Shown piece by piece: positions 7,442 to 18,927 of a DNA stretch of 64,000 nucleotides. Under the pieces are notes generated by a model. It saw only the letters and a list, made by a program, of their open reading frames with translations. It was not told the DNA's origin and did no database searches. The translations under genes were made by a program, and so were the position numbers. The stretch is from Terebella lapidaria (Eukaryota > Annelida > Polychaeta > Terebellida > Terebellidae), in the NCBI GenBank assembly GCA_949152475.1, contig OX424570.1, positions 15,248,694 through 15,312,693 on the forward strand, in the 5' to 3' direction. Positions within the stretch are counted from its first letter, which is position 1; every line of letters starts with the position of its first letter.

Positions 7442-9970
7442 CAATGTTGGTCCCCAACATGTTCCGCCCGCGCCCAAAACAGCCAAAACCCGACGAAGGC
7501 TTCGCATGGCGGGGTCCGGAAGAAGGCAAGATGGCAACACCCGGAAGTCACGGCGCAAGACTAGGACTTTAAGAGTCCCTTTTGGAAGAATGGGGAACTA
7601 CCCCCGGACTTACGGAGTAAACTATAACGCGCTTTGCAATTTCGAATAAACCCTCATAAACAAGCTAAAATTTTGACCGAGGTGGTCCAAAACCGTGTGA
7701 TGACCTTGAAAGGTCATCCGTTATAAAAGGATGGTGTGTCGAGTCTTTGGAATATCTTTAAGGTTAAACTTTAAATTTAGAAATTTTGTAAAACGACACA
7801 CAGAGTGATCAAAAGTGATAGTACCTCTAAAAAGTGTTGCAGGGTCTGAGGCAGGGCCTGAGACGGGTCTGAGGCAGGGCGGAGCCGCGGGAGCTACTCC
7901 GGTACGCCCGCATGACATATGTACATCTAGCAGACACACATACACCTGCGGACAGCTGTCGCCGACAGCTATCAAAGCCAACGCGGCAAGCCGCATCGAC
8001 TGCCAGTATCTGTATACTACAACCCGCACAGGCCTGTGTAAAGACACGCAGATGGACGGACGTCTGCACTAACATGCAGCCGCCCGCCCGCCCGCACATC
8101 TCCAGCACGGCCCGCCTGGGGAATTTACAACTGGCAAAATCACCCGCATCTCGAAAACCGGACACGCGGATCCCGCGGGATCCAACGCACATCAGCGGAC
8201 GAAATGCGAGTGGCACAAAACACATGTGCTACACATCTGGAGATTAATAAAAATCCGGGTACGACATTTTTACATGTAACAAATGATGACAGCTATACTA
8301 CACGTGCAGCAATGCATGCGGTGCCGCTGCAAAACTCTGTCCCCGGTCACACTGACACACTGCCTGACCAACATACAAACACCATAAAACTCATGCGGAG
8401 GCAGTCATTTCCCTCCGGTGACTCCAAATCGAACCATGTACACGGGTAGAAAATAAATTTCTATCCCGGGGGACCTTGCAAATATCATACAGTAGTTAAG
8501 ATTAGTCATTCGAAAATTGACAGTAACCACTAACTTGTGGCTTGTACGAATATGTCAGACGAAAACAACAATAAATTGCCGTTCTCCAGTCTTTTCAAAT
8601 ATCACAGCAATCCGTCACTGTCAAAATTAGCGCAATCCCTTACACCCCTCTAGCGAAAGCAGAAATCTCCCGATTTCTTACTCTCTATTGCACCGGAAAG
8701 GAAATTTCACATACTTGTCTCACTTTGTATCAGTAAATGAGCAAGAACAGAATTCTCCAGAGACATGCCGCACACTTGTGGCTTATAATCCTCCCATAAA
8801 TAATAAATGAGATGGAAAATAAACAAAATCACTCCCCATAGCCGCTGGTACGCTTACAAGGCGATCGGACAAGCCCATGACAGGCGGACAGACAATTGGG
8901 CGCCCTGTGGGCGTTCATGACGCGCCCACTAGCAACCCCAACGTACAGCCCGGCCGCGGAGCAAGCCCGGTCCAACCTAGAGCCCAAACAAACGACTACC
9001 GGAGCGCGGAGCCAATAGATTAGACGCGGAGCCGGCATGGTCCATAACCTCAATGGTTAGGGGGCGAACCCTTCATACCGGCGCCCAATCTAGAGGCGCC
9101 CAAAGATGGTGAAAGCAATAGCCGGCGGACGTCCAGAGCTGCCCGCGGACGGAGTCCAGGCGGGACGCCTAACCTTGAACGGCGTATTGCCCATATCCGA
9201 TGTATATGAAATTGGAATTAAAAGCCATCACACGTGTTGCGCATGTAATATAGGACCCCCTTCTTAGAAGGAGGCCGGGGTTCCGGTCATTCCGGTCGGA
9301 TCGCGTATTGTAAGGTACGATCCGGACGAGAATGAGCGTCACCCGCTGCCGCGGCTGGTCCGCACACGCGGACTTAACAACCGCTCCATTATCATAATGG
9401 ATAGTCGGTTTCCTGCCGTAAGAAACCTTAATTACTATAACCGTAATTATAGTAATGGCTCACGGGGGATAACTACACCGAAGTGCGTCATCTTAAAGCG
9501 CCGCGGACGCCGGACGAGTCACGCGGACGAACTGCGGACGTCAGTCCTAACGTGCGGACACTATCCCCGCGTCCAGAACCAGCTCCCCAAATCCGTGGGA
9601 AGGCGCTTCTCCCGCAGCGGACGTAAATCCCAACCTCAGTCTGGCCACATAAGAGGTTGTCCCGGGACCAGGGGCGTCCGGCCGGATCAGTAAATTCGTC
9701 CGGCCAGCGTAACCGTTGTGCGGATTACGCCGGACAGCCGTCCACAATGTGCGGACAGGCCATCCGCACGTCCCTGGCGCTGGAAACTACAGGAGGGCGG
9801 ATGCGGAGCGGCGGCGTTACGACATGAAAGTATCCGCGGACCTCAACTCCGAAGATAGCCACAAAGTAGCCACCCGCGGAGGTAAGTCGTGCGGACTCTC
9901 ACGGAACGACCTAAAACCCGTCCTTGGTGTGATAGACGGGTACCGCAGACGCATCCGCATGGGCGGAAGG
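7442..9970 (-). other. Long 3' non-coding region of the retrotransposon
   Basis: About 2.5 kb between the end of the integrase frame and the polypurine tract. It is GC-rich and notably rich in GCGGAC and TCCGC motifs. It has no frame with recognisable domains; a 132-residue cysteine-rich frame (7827-8225 minus) resembles nothing I know. Two perfect short hairpins lie at 9386-9400 (CCATTAT-c-ATAATGG) and 9431-9456 (ATTACTATAA/TTATAGTAAT). Confidence 0.55.
9386..9456. repeat. Pair of small perfect hairpins in the retrotransposon 3' region
   Basis: CCATTATcATAATGG at 9386-9400 and ATTACTATAA...TTATAGTAAT at 9431-9456 are each perfect inverted repeats within AT-rich islands inside GC-rich DNA. 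Function unknown. Confidence 0.6.
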
Positions 9971-10750
9971 TTATTCCCACCCATACCGGGCTGGCGCACG
10001 TGGTTTCCGGCGTGGCCGCCCGTCATCCGCAGGTACTGGAGGGAGTGGGGGTACCTGCGGATCGCCGTCATCTGGCTGATAGCCACCCAGTCCATCATCT
10101 GACGGGTCAGAGAGGTCCGGGAGGCCCACCATACGGCGCACGCGCTCGTCCGGAGTCCGCGGATGCTGACCGGACGGATCCCATACGGGAGCATCATCCG
10201 GTTCCGCATCTTGAACGAGCGGATCCATGACAAGCGGGCCCTCGTACTTCTTCAGATTATCGATATGGACAACTAGAACCCTGTCCGGATCGGAATCCCT
10301 CCGGATCCGGTAGTCCACATCTGTCACCTGTTTCAGTACCGTAAACGGGCCTATCCACGGCTTGGCAAATTTATTACCTTGCTTAAGCAGCGGATAATAG
10401 TAGCGCACCTTGTCGCCTTCCGCAAAAGCTGGCCTACCCTTAGCATGGGCGTCATAGCCTCGCTTCTGCCGGATGGCAGACTTGTCCAGGCGCGCGCGCG
10501 CGAAATCATGGGCGTTCGCCAGGGCGCGGCGAATCCACTCCACGTACTCCGGACCGCACTGGGGTACTGCGCCGGTCTCTGCCGCAGTTGGATACATAAT
10601 ATCCACGGGCAAATTTAGCTCCCGGCCGTACAACATCGCGTGCGGAGTAACTCCGGTCGAAGAGTGGACCAACGACCTGTACGCCATTAAGACATACGGG
10701 AGGTGGTCATCCCAATCATTCGCACGATCGTTCACAAAGGCCGCCAGCAT
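9971..10750 (-). pseudogene. Integrase C-terminal part, frameshifted from the rest of pol
   Basis: About 259 residues continue the integrase after a frameshift near 10775. It shows WDDHLPYVLMAYRS...STGVTPHAMLYGREL, the usual segment after the DDE core, then the GPY/F module (WIGPFTVLKQ...YRIR) and a proline/aspartate-rich tail ending in PRRKPRAPARYGWE. It forms the 3' end of the pol gene and precedes the long non-coding region. No chromodomain is seen. Confidence 0.85.
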
Positions 10751-11316
10751 GTTGAGGACCGATCGATTAAAGCGTTGGCCTGGCCATCAGACTGGGGCCT
10801 GTAGGGGGTGGTCCGCACCTTGGTACTGCCTAGCATCTGTGCTAGGTTTCGGAACAGGTTGCTCTCAAATTGCGTGCCCTGATCCGAGTGTACCTGTTTA
10901 GGTACCCCGTGGTACACCACCCATCTATTTACCAACAACCGAGCTACCTCGTCCGCAGTCTGGCGGCGCAGTGGGTAGGCATCGGTATACTTGGTAAAAT
11001 AGTCGGAAATCACCAGGATGTACCGGAAACCGTGCGGGGTGACCCGGTGGGTATCCAGTGTATCCAAAGCTATCCGATCGAACGGCGCGCCCGCCTTAAC
11101 CGTGGTTAAGGGGTGGCGGCCAGGAGTCGGAACTCCCTTGCGAGCTTGACACTGAGGGCAGGCTGCGCACCACCGTTGCACGTCCAAGCCGCTACCAGGC
11201 CAATGAAAGCGCTGTTGTAGCGTATGGACGGTCCTCCGGATTCCCAAGTGACCGGTCACCCGGAGGTCATGCAACTGGTGGAGTACTTCTTTCCGCAGCT
11301 CCGCCGGAAGCACCAA
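10732..11316 (-). pseudogene. Integrase N-terminal zinc-binding and catalytic core
   Basis: It is in frame with pol but separated from it by a single TAG (11317-11319). It contains an HHCC zinc-binding module (H-x-L-...TGHLGIRRT ... CAACPQCQ) and the DDE core with FDRIALDTLD and SDQGTQFES. At YRPQSDGQ the frame is lost: one base appears to be missing in the codon that should be the catalytic glutamate (about 10771-10779), after which the downstream frame continues in another phase. The break removes strand-transfer activity. Confidence 0.85.
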
Positions 11317-11319
11317 CTG

Positions 11320-14300
11320 CTATATGGGAGGCAGTGGGGTCGGTGGCTCGTAGTGCCGGTATAAGAGGCCATCCCTCAAGGAGAGTCTTTCCCACTGGGA
11401 TACTAGAGACAAAGTCTCCTCCCTGTAGGTCTTCCGCTCATCCTTAGAGGGCTTCTGGCCGGCCTCAAGGGCTGTTATTACCGGCGCCAGAGCTCTGTCA
11501 GCTCTTTGCGTCGCAGCTATCTGCGCCGGAGAGTAGCCACCCAAGTAATTAGGCTCCTCATCCGTCGCGTCCGGCTGCGCCGCAGCGGCCATCACCACAG
11601 GGGGCAAGGACCGCTCATACTCAGACTCTCCAGAGGACGAGGGTACCCACGAGGAGTACACCGCCGGACTCGAGGAGGACTCGCTGGAGCTTAGCCGCAC
11701 CTCCGCTTCGTATGCGGGACGCCCTCGCCGATAACGGCGGGTCCGCGCGCGGAGATTAGCCCTAAACGCTCCGGCCGCCGTGTTGTTAGAGGGGGCGGCG
11801 GCCTGCGGTCTCCCCGGAACGTCCAATTCCGAGTCTGACGAATCCGCGGCTTGCTGGAATGGCGCCATCCCTGCACAACCCGGATTCTTGCACTTATGAC
11901 AACGGGACAGGCCGTCCGCGTTGCCGTGCAACTTACCAGCGCGATGCTCTATCTGCATGTCATACTCCTGGAGTTTGACGAGCCACCGCGCCACCAAGCC
12001 ATCGGCCTCACTATAGTTGAGGAGCCATCTCAGCGAACTATGATCAGTCCGCAAGCGGAAATGGCGTCCAAACAAATAGTGCCGGAAGTGCTTGGTCATC
12101 GTAACCACCGCGAGCAACTCGCGATGAGTGGTACAGTAGTTCATTTGAGAGCGGCTCAAGGCCACACTCGCATAAGCTACTACCCGCTCTTGCCCGTCCA
12201 CGATCTGCGAGAGGACACCGCCGAGTGCGAAGTTATTCGCATCAGTGTCCAGGATGAACTCGCAGTCCGGACGAGGGTGCCGCAGCACCGGGGCCGCTAC
12301 CAAGGCCTGCCGGAGTCCCGAGAAGGCGTCAGCCTGCTCGGCGGACCAAACAAAATCGGCGCCCTTTTCCGTGAGGATAGTAAGGGGACGTGCGATCTCC
12401 GCAAAGCCGCGAATAAACCTGCGGTGGTAGCTCGCGAAGCCCAAGAAGGACCTCACGTCCGCCACGTTACATGGCGGAGGCCATTTCTGCACGGCCGCCA
12501 CCTTTGCGGGGTCTGGTCTCACTCCGGTGCCCGTTACCATGAAGCCCAAGTACAGGATTTCCTGCGCGAATAGCTCGCACTTACTTGGCTTCAATTTAAG
12601 CCCTGCTCCGCGGATGTGATGGAGCACCATCTGGAGGTTGGTGAGGGTTTCCTCGAACGACCGGCCATACACGACGACATCGTCGATGTAGACCATACAT
12701 CGCTTCCAGAGGAACCCTTTAAGTACCATCTCCATGAGGCGCTCGAACGTCACTGGTGCGTTACAGAGCCCGAACGGCATTACCTTGAATTGGTAGAGCC
12801 CGTTCTTGGTAACGAAGGCAGTCTTCGCCCGATCACTCTCCTCCATCTCCACCTGCCAATACCCGGAGGCCAGATCCAGAGCACAGAAATAGTGCGACCC
12901 GGCCAGGGCATCGAAGATATCCTCAATGTGCGGGAGAGGATATGAGTCCTTCCGCGTGGCATCGTTGAGTTTCCGATAGTCCACGCAGAACCTCCACGAG
13001 CCGTCCTTCTTCTTCACCATAACCACCGGACTGGCCCAAGGGCTGTCACTGGGTTCGATGATGTCCAAGTCGAGCATCTTTTGCACCTCCTGGTCTATGA
13101 CCTCTTGGTGCACTATTGCTGCCCGACGAAGACGCTGCTTGAGAGGACGCTCGTCCACGAGGTCGATGCGGTGTTTGGCGACGTCAGTCTTGCCAACCGC
13201 ACCATCAGGACCCATGAACACATCCGCATACTGCCGCAGCAGTTTGCGGAGCGCTTGGCGCTGCTCTTCATCCAACCGGTCCTTCGGAACCCGAGATTCC
13301 AAATGGTCCGGCAGGGTGAACGGGTCATCCCCGGCGGCCGCCGCCGCGCACGCAGCGCGGCAGACAGGATCGTCGGGGAGGACACGACTCGAGGACGCGG
13401 GAGTAGCAGTAGCTGCTATGCATCCGCGCTTCAGTACAATCGGAGCATCCGTAGGATTCACCATGAGGATGGGCATCGCGCGGGGGTTGGACATGACCAG
13501 GGCCCCACCCAGCACGAGCCCAGTTCCTGCGGCGAAACTGCTCACGGGTTGCACTATACACGGTCGACCATCGAGGGGCATGCGGGGACGACGCGGCCTC
13601 GCCTCAATGATCATCTCACTCATCGGTGGCACTACTACAGTGCGCGATGCCCGCATTTGGAATGAATGCATCGGGCCCGAGCGGAAGAGGAAGTGTGTGT
13701 CCTCTCCCATCCGGAATTCGCCAGCACTAAAGTTGGCGGTCACCCGGTGGACCCGTAGAAAATTCATCCCAATAATCCCGGCCGCTCCGATATCCGCCAC
13801 GATCGCATCTGTCAGATACACCTTGTCCCCAAGGGTAATAGGCAGATCGATGATGCCATGGATACGGATGCGGTTGTCTCCCGCTCCGTAGAGCTTGTAC
13901 GGTCCGGGATCCCGCAACTCGAGGTTGCGGAGCGCGGGCTCCTTCTTAAACATTCCGGCGGCCACGAGGGTCACCTCCGAGCCTGAGTCTACGAGGAACC
14001 GGACCGGCTCCCGTCCGAAGGACAGGGGCAGGTACCAGCAGGGGTCCCTCACCAGCGCGCAGGTAGGGCGATACCTTTCGCACGTGCTGGGCTCATCTAC
14101 GGAGTCCTCGCCATCCGCCTCAGCCGCGGAGGAGCTAGACTGATCTCCAAGGACTACTTCCGGAGAAGTCATATCTACTTGGGGTTCGTCCTGCTCATCA
14201 GCGGGTGGGGCGGCATCGTTTGCCACCGAACAACTATCCCCGGACGTAGTGTTGGTCGCCACCACGTCCGGATCTAGTTTCCCTGCCGCGGGTTCCGGCC

Positions 14301-14580
14301 CTGCTGTCCCGGAGGACCAGACCGGAAGGAACTCCTCCGTTGCGGGCCAGGGAGGGCTCCCTGGTATCCGCGCGACCGCAGGCGTTCCAACAACTCCGGA
14401 CACTTCAGCCAAAAGTGTCCCTGCTTTCCGCAGAAGTAACAGGGACAGTTCTGAGCTGGTCCGGAGGTGAACGCGCAACATTCTGCGGGTCCCGGAGCTT
14501 CGATCCCGGCGCAGTGCGCAATCATCTGCGCGGTGCCGAGGTCGTATTCCTCGATGTCGCACTCGTCCGAGGACGAGCAC
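11320..14580 (-). pseudogene. pol: protease, reverse transcriptase, RNase H (Gypsy type)
   Basis: An open frame of 1086 residues. Domains in order: aspartic protease with LVDSGSEVTL (D198-S-G); RT from about residue 450 with WRFCVDYRKLN, MPFGLCNAPVTFERLM and the active site MVYIDDVVVYG; tether and RNase H with FILDTDANNFALGGVLSQ and a chain of conserved Asp/Glu ending in GNADGLSR. It overlaps the 3' end of gag by about 300 nt in the -1 frame, so Gag-Pol would need a -1 frameshift, as in many Gypsy elements; residues before about 170 are probably not translated from this frame alone. It ends at TAG (11317-11319) immediately before the integrase in the same frame. With the breaks around it the copy is non-functional, though this frame itself is intact. 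Confidence 0.92.
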
Positions 14581-15904
14581 GGCGCGGCGACTGGTGCCGC
14601 ATGTGCAGGCGCCCCTGTAGAGGGTGCCGGCACACTAACCCACTGCGGGGTAGGTTCCCTGGCGGGTTCCCGGACGACCGGGTCCTGCCACGGGGTTACC
14701 TGCGATGCCTTAGCCGGAGGAGGAGTCGCCGCCTGCGCAGGTACAGCCGAGGCCGGAGCCGGGGCCGGAGGCAACTATCTAGGGCGGACAGCCACCTCAA
14801 GCGCAAGCGCGGAGTCTATTGCCTCCTCCATCGATCGTTTTTCATGGGTGGCCAGCCCGTAAGCTAAGTGGTAAGGCTGGCCATCGATGAACTGATCGAT
14901 CAGCATCGTCTCGAACCGTCTGGAGTCCATGTCCGGAAAAGCTCTCCGGCCGAGTATGCGTAGGTTGAACGCATAGTCTGTCACGGACTCAGTCGGTTGG
15001 CGGGTACGCGCCTTGAACTCTCGTTCAGACTGCCGCCGATTGGTCGTCGGCGTGAACAGCAGGCGAAGTTGACGAGCAACCTCGCTGAACGTCACTGTTC
15101 CCACCGGCAGACACGGCATCACGCGGAGAGCTTTTCCTTCCAAGCTACTGGCCCAGACATCCCCGGACTAAGAATGGCCGACGGGTCGACCCTCGGAGGC
15201 GGCTGATTCCGCTTGAACAGTACAAGCGCCTCGGATATCAGCCACCTCTCCCTCTCCGTCAAAGGCCCCGAGTTGCCTTGTGACAGCGGAGAGGGGGAGC
15301 GGTTCCGCCGGTCTGATCGTCCCTGATGGGGCGACCGGGCGCGGTCATAGCGCCCTAGAGGAGCCAGCTCACTCAGAGTGTGGGTGAGCTGGTCCATCCC
15401 GCCTGACGCGGACTGCCTGGATTCCCTGCCGGGAGCCCTCGCAGGAGCTCTTCCGGCTGGAGGTGGCATCCAGAACTGCTGGTCTGCTTGCCCGGAGGTA
15501 CTCGGGCCGGCTACCACTCGATCCCGGACATCCGGAGATGTCCCCTGGAAGAGCGTCGCCTGCCACGTCTGCCGTCCGGACTTAGGCGGGCGCGGGGTAG
15601 CGCCGTTGCCAGCTCCACCTACCGCGCCTACCGGATCAGGGCCAGGCCCTGATAGCAATCCCTGTTGCTGCCCCTCAGGGCGCGACTCGTCGTCCGGAGA
15701 CGGAGCCAGGGACGCCGGAGTCGACTCCGCGGACGGGGTCTTGTCCACGGAGGTCTCCGCGCGTTCCTTCCTACCGCCGGAGTCATCCGAAGAATTCTCA
15801 CGGCGGCCGTCACTTGACCGGGTACGGTCCGCGACGTTTCCACCCGTTCCCCCCCCCTTGGGTTCATCAGCCTTATTTTCGGCCTTATCTCTTTCCTTCG
15901 TCAT
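14274..15904 (-). pseudogene. gag, interrupted
   Basis: Three segments. 15904-15119 starts at ATG about 95 nt after the primer site and encodes a charged, Pro/Ser-rich N-terminus. 15143-14775 encodes a capsid-like helix region (KARTRQPTESVTDYAFNLRI, typical retrotransposon Gag) in another frame. 14774-14274 continues in the same frame after an in-frame TAG (14775-14777) and carries a CCHC zinc knuckle CYFCGKQGHFWLKC. The junction near 15130-15148 lacks at least about 126 bp that are present in the duplicated copy at 17211-17336, and the deletion shifts the frame. The last segment overlaps pol. The gene is broken and cannot make full-length Gag. Confidence 0.85.
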
Positions 15905-15998
15905 TTTTATGAGTTGTCCTTGAGGAGCGGGCGATCCCCAGGGACGAAGGAGGCTACAACACTGTGACGGTAGGCTGCGATGGAACACTGTCGGACTG

Positions 15999-16016
15999 AT
16001 CCTGGTCACGGCACCA
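15999..16016 (-). promoter_or_regulatory. Primer binding site, tRNA-His-like
   Basis: One base inside the 5' LTR the minus strand reads TGGTGCCGTGACCAGGAT. This matches the complement of the 3' end of animal tRNA-His (..GAGTCACGGCACCA as I recall it) at about 16 of 18 positions. A second copy lies at 18169-18186 beside the duplicated LTR. Confidence 0.7.
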
Positions 16017-16017
16017 A

Positions 16018-16753
16018 TGTAAAGTTATTGACTACCGTCCGCTCTTCGGGATCCTCGAGGATAGTCCTCTCTCATCCGAGTCCTTGCGGACGCGCATCCG
16101 CTATTCCGGATCCTTGCGGCGGGGCCGCTCACCGGAGGTCGCTGCGGACACGGTAACTACTTCAGCATTAACGGTAACCAGGTAACAGCCCACCCGACAC
16201 TCCCAGGCCTACGGACACCGTTCAGAAACTAGTTCATCCCTACGGTGTTAACTAGCAGGGCCTGGCGAGCCGCGGTCTGCCTCGGGGACGGAACCCCGTA
16301 CAGTCCGACATGCTGGCCAGAGCCTATGTCACACGTCCCGGGAAGGGAGAGAACTGGCGATCCACAGGGCTTGCGCCCCCGAGTCAGCAACTTGTCTCTC
16401 CCAGCCCGGGCCTCCCCATGGAAATCGTCCCCAGGGTTCTAGGAGCCCACTACTCACAACCAGGGAACACAAAGCTCATGGCGAGCCTTGCGTGCGTCCT
16501 AGTTACTCTCTCTCGGACACTCTCCTCGATCGAGTCGCTTCCAGTGTATATCTAATACACCACAAGCTGTAGGGCGCACGCGAGGTCTAATCGATCCATT
16601 GTTATAGTTTACTGGAGCGTAAATTACAATGCGTCGCCGTGGCAACGCATGCTCGAACCGAGCGTGTCAAAACAAGGCCAAGTACGAAAAGGCCATATAA
16701 ATGGCATTTATGTTTACAATCACCTGCCGCGTGCTTAGGGCAAAATCGCCACA
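16018..16753 (-). repeat. 5' LTR of the Gypsy-type element
   Basis: 736 bp, the same length as the 3' LTR. It is flanked on its inner side by the tRNA-His-like primer site and on its outer side by the ATCT target duplication (16754-16757). Confidence 0.92.
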
Positions 16754-17210
16754 ATCTGCTCATGTTATCCAACATCTACTTGGCAATGGGTGTCAACCGG
16801 CAATGGAGACAATAGTCATGATTGCAGACTACTTGATTAGGCCTACTACCAGTGCGCCCAAGTGTGTAAGCTCCACTGTTCACGGTTTTCGTTGTGTAAT
16901 GTGAAATATGTGCAACATATATAATGTTATATATTTTTTACATCATCGTATTAAAATATATATTTGTTTTTATATTTTTTACATTATCATTACAAACTAT
17001 TCGGTCGGGATTTGTTTCTATTGCAAAACGATTGTTACGTTTGTTATTGTCATCATCGAAATCTGACTGTATTGGTGGTAATAGATTGATACTTCAATTC
17101 CGTTCATATATATAAGTTTATTGAAATTTCCGCCTGTCTACGGGCATGTTGTTTGAATCATGGATGACCAATAAAAACACTCGATGACAAAATTATCTTT
17201 CATATAGAGT
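16754..17210. repeat. Host flank of the retrotransposon, first copy of a duplicated segment
   Basis: About 457 bp of AT-rich host DNA, starting with the target duplication ATCT and ending ..TTTCATATAGAGT. It recurs almost unchanged at 18928-19383. The two copies differ by a few substitutions and one short indel (TATATATAAG versus TATATAAAG). It contains no gene. Confidence 0.9.
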
Positions 17211-18171
17211 TGCGCTCCAACCGTCGGAACGGTCGACGCGGTCGCCAACGTGGTGCCTCCGAGCCGCGGAGCAGGCGCGGGTCCCATTGCGGGGGCCACT
17301 GGCGCCTGTGGACTCGGCAGGACTTGGGGAGGGGCTACTGGCCCAGACATCCCCGGACTAAGAATGGCCGACGGGTCGACGCTCGGAGGCGGCTGATTCC
17401 GCTTGAACAGTACAAGCGCCTCGGATATCAGCCACCTCTCCCTCTCCATCAAAGGCCCCGAGTTGCCTTGTGACAGCGGAGAGGGGGAGTGGTTCCGCCG
17501 GTCTGATCGTCCCTGATGGGGCGACCGGGCGCGGTCATAGCGCCCTAGAGGAGCCAGCTCACTCAGAGTGTGGGTGAGCTGGTCCATCCCGCCTGCCGGG
17601 AGCCCTCGCGGGAGCTCTTCCGGCTGGAGGTGGCATCCAGAACTGCTGGTCCGCTTGCCCGGAGGTACTCGGGCCGGCTACCACTCGATCCCGGACATCC
17701 GGAGATGTCCCTTGGAAGAGCGTCGCCTGCCACGTCTGCCGTCCGGACTTAGGCGGGCGCGGGGTAGCGCCGTTGCCAGCTCCACCTACCGCGCCTACCG
17801 GATCAGGGCCAGGCCCTGATAGCAATCCCTGTTGCTGCCCCTCAGGGCGCGACTCGTCGTCCGGAGACGGAGCCAGGGACGCCGGAGTCGACTCCGCGGA
17901 CGGGGTCTTGTCCACGGAGGTCTCCGCACGTTCCTTCCTACCGCCGGAGTCATCCGAAGAATTCTCACGGCGGCCGTCGCTTGACCGGGTACGGTCCGCG
18001 ACGTTTCCACCCGTTTTCCCCCCCCCCTTGGGTTCATCAGCCTTATTTTCGGCCTTATCTCTTTCCTTCGTCATTTTTATGAGTTGTCCTTGAGGAGCGG
18101 GCGATCCCCAGGGACGAAGGAGGCTACAACACTGTGACGGTAGGCTGCGATGGAACACTGTCGGACTGATC
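17211..18171 (-). pseudogene. Duplicated 5' part of gag
   Basis: A second copy of the N-terminal gag region, on the minus strand between the duplicated LTR (18188-18927) and host flank. It keeps about 126 bp (17211-17336) missing from the main element. It has its own short deletion near 17590-17600 that shifts frame. At 17210/17211 the gag frame runs directly into host DNA, so it is truncated. Confidence 0.88.
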
Positions 18172-18187
18172 CTGGTCACGGCACCAA

Positions 18188-18927
18188 TGTAAAGTTATTG
18201 ACTACCGTCCGCTCTTCGGGATCCTCGAGGATAGTCCTCTCTCATCCGAGTCCTTGCGGACGCGCATCCGCTATTCCGGATCCTTGCGGCGGGGCCGCTC
18301 ACCGGAGGTCGCTGCGGACACGGTAACTACTTCAGCATTAACGGTAACCAGGTAACAGCCCACCCGACACTCCCAGGCCTACGGACACCGTTCAGAAACT
18401 AGTTCATCCCTACGGTGTTAACTGGCAGGGCCTGGCGAGCCGCGGTCTGCCTCGGGGACGGAACCCCGTACAGTCCGACATGCTGGCCAGAGCCTATGTC
18501 ACACGTCCCGGGAAGGGAGAGAACTGGCGATCCACAGGGCTTGCGCCCCCGAGTCAGCAACTTGTCTCTCCCAGCCCGGGCCTCCCCATGGAAATCGTCC
18601 CCAGGGCTCTAGGAGCCCACTACTCACAACCAGGGAACACAAAGCTCATGGCGAGCCTTGCGTGCGTCCTAGTTGCTCTCTCTCGGACACTCTCCTCGAT
18701 TGTGTCGCTTCCAGTGTATATCTAATACACCACAAGCTGTAGGGCGCACGCGAGGTCTAATCGATCCATTGTTATAGTTTACTGGAGCGTAAATTACAAT
18801 GCGTCGCCGTGGCAACGCACGCTCGAACCTCGGGAGCGTGTCAAAACAAGGCCAAGTACGAAAAGGCCATATAAATGGCATTTATGTTTACAATCACCTG
18901 CCGCGTGCTTAGGGCAAAATCGCCACA
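18188..18927 (-). repeat. Third LTR copy, in the tandem duplication
   Basis: 740 bp, four longer than the others because of a short insertion near 18830 (CGAACCTCGGGAGCGTG). It is followed by the same ATCT and host flank as the 5' LTR. Confidence 0.92.

Larger units (their letters stand above)
6692..16753 (-). mobile_element. Gypsy-type LTR retrotransposon, full length, inactivated
   Basis: Two 736-bp LTRs (6692-7427 and 16018-16753) bound about 8.6 kb of internal DNA and are flanked by a 4-bp direct repeat ATCT (6688-6691, 16754-16757). The ends are TGT...ACA. Transcription runs on the minus strand, so the right LTR is the 5' LTR. The domain order is Gag with a CCHC knuckle, protease, RT, RNase H, integrase, which is the Gypsy (Metaviridae) order. 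No envelope-like frame is apparent. About 2.5 kb of non-coding DNA separates pol from the 3' LTR. The element carries frameshifts, an in-frame stop in gag, an in-frame stop in pol and a deletion at the integrase active site, so it cannot be autonomous. The near-identical LTRs suggest a fairly recent insertion. Confidence 0.95.

Noticed and set aside
7827-8225. Minus-strand 132-residue cysteine-rich frame as a possible envelope or accessory gene of the retrotransposon
   Set aside because: No signal peptide, transmembrane segment or recognisable motif, and composition typical of GC-rich non-coding DNA.
11851-13891. Long plus-strand frames across the pol region
   Set aside because: They are antisense shadows of the GC-rich pol gene.
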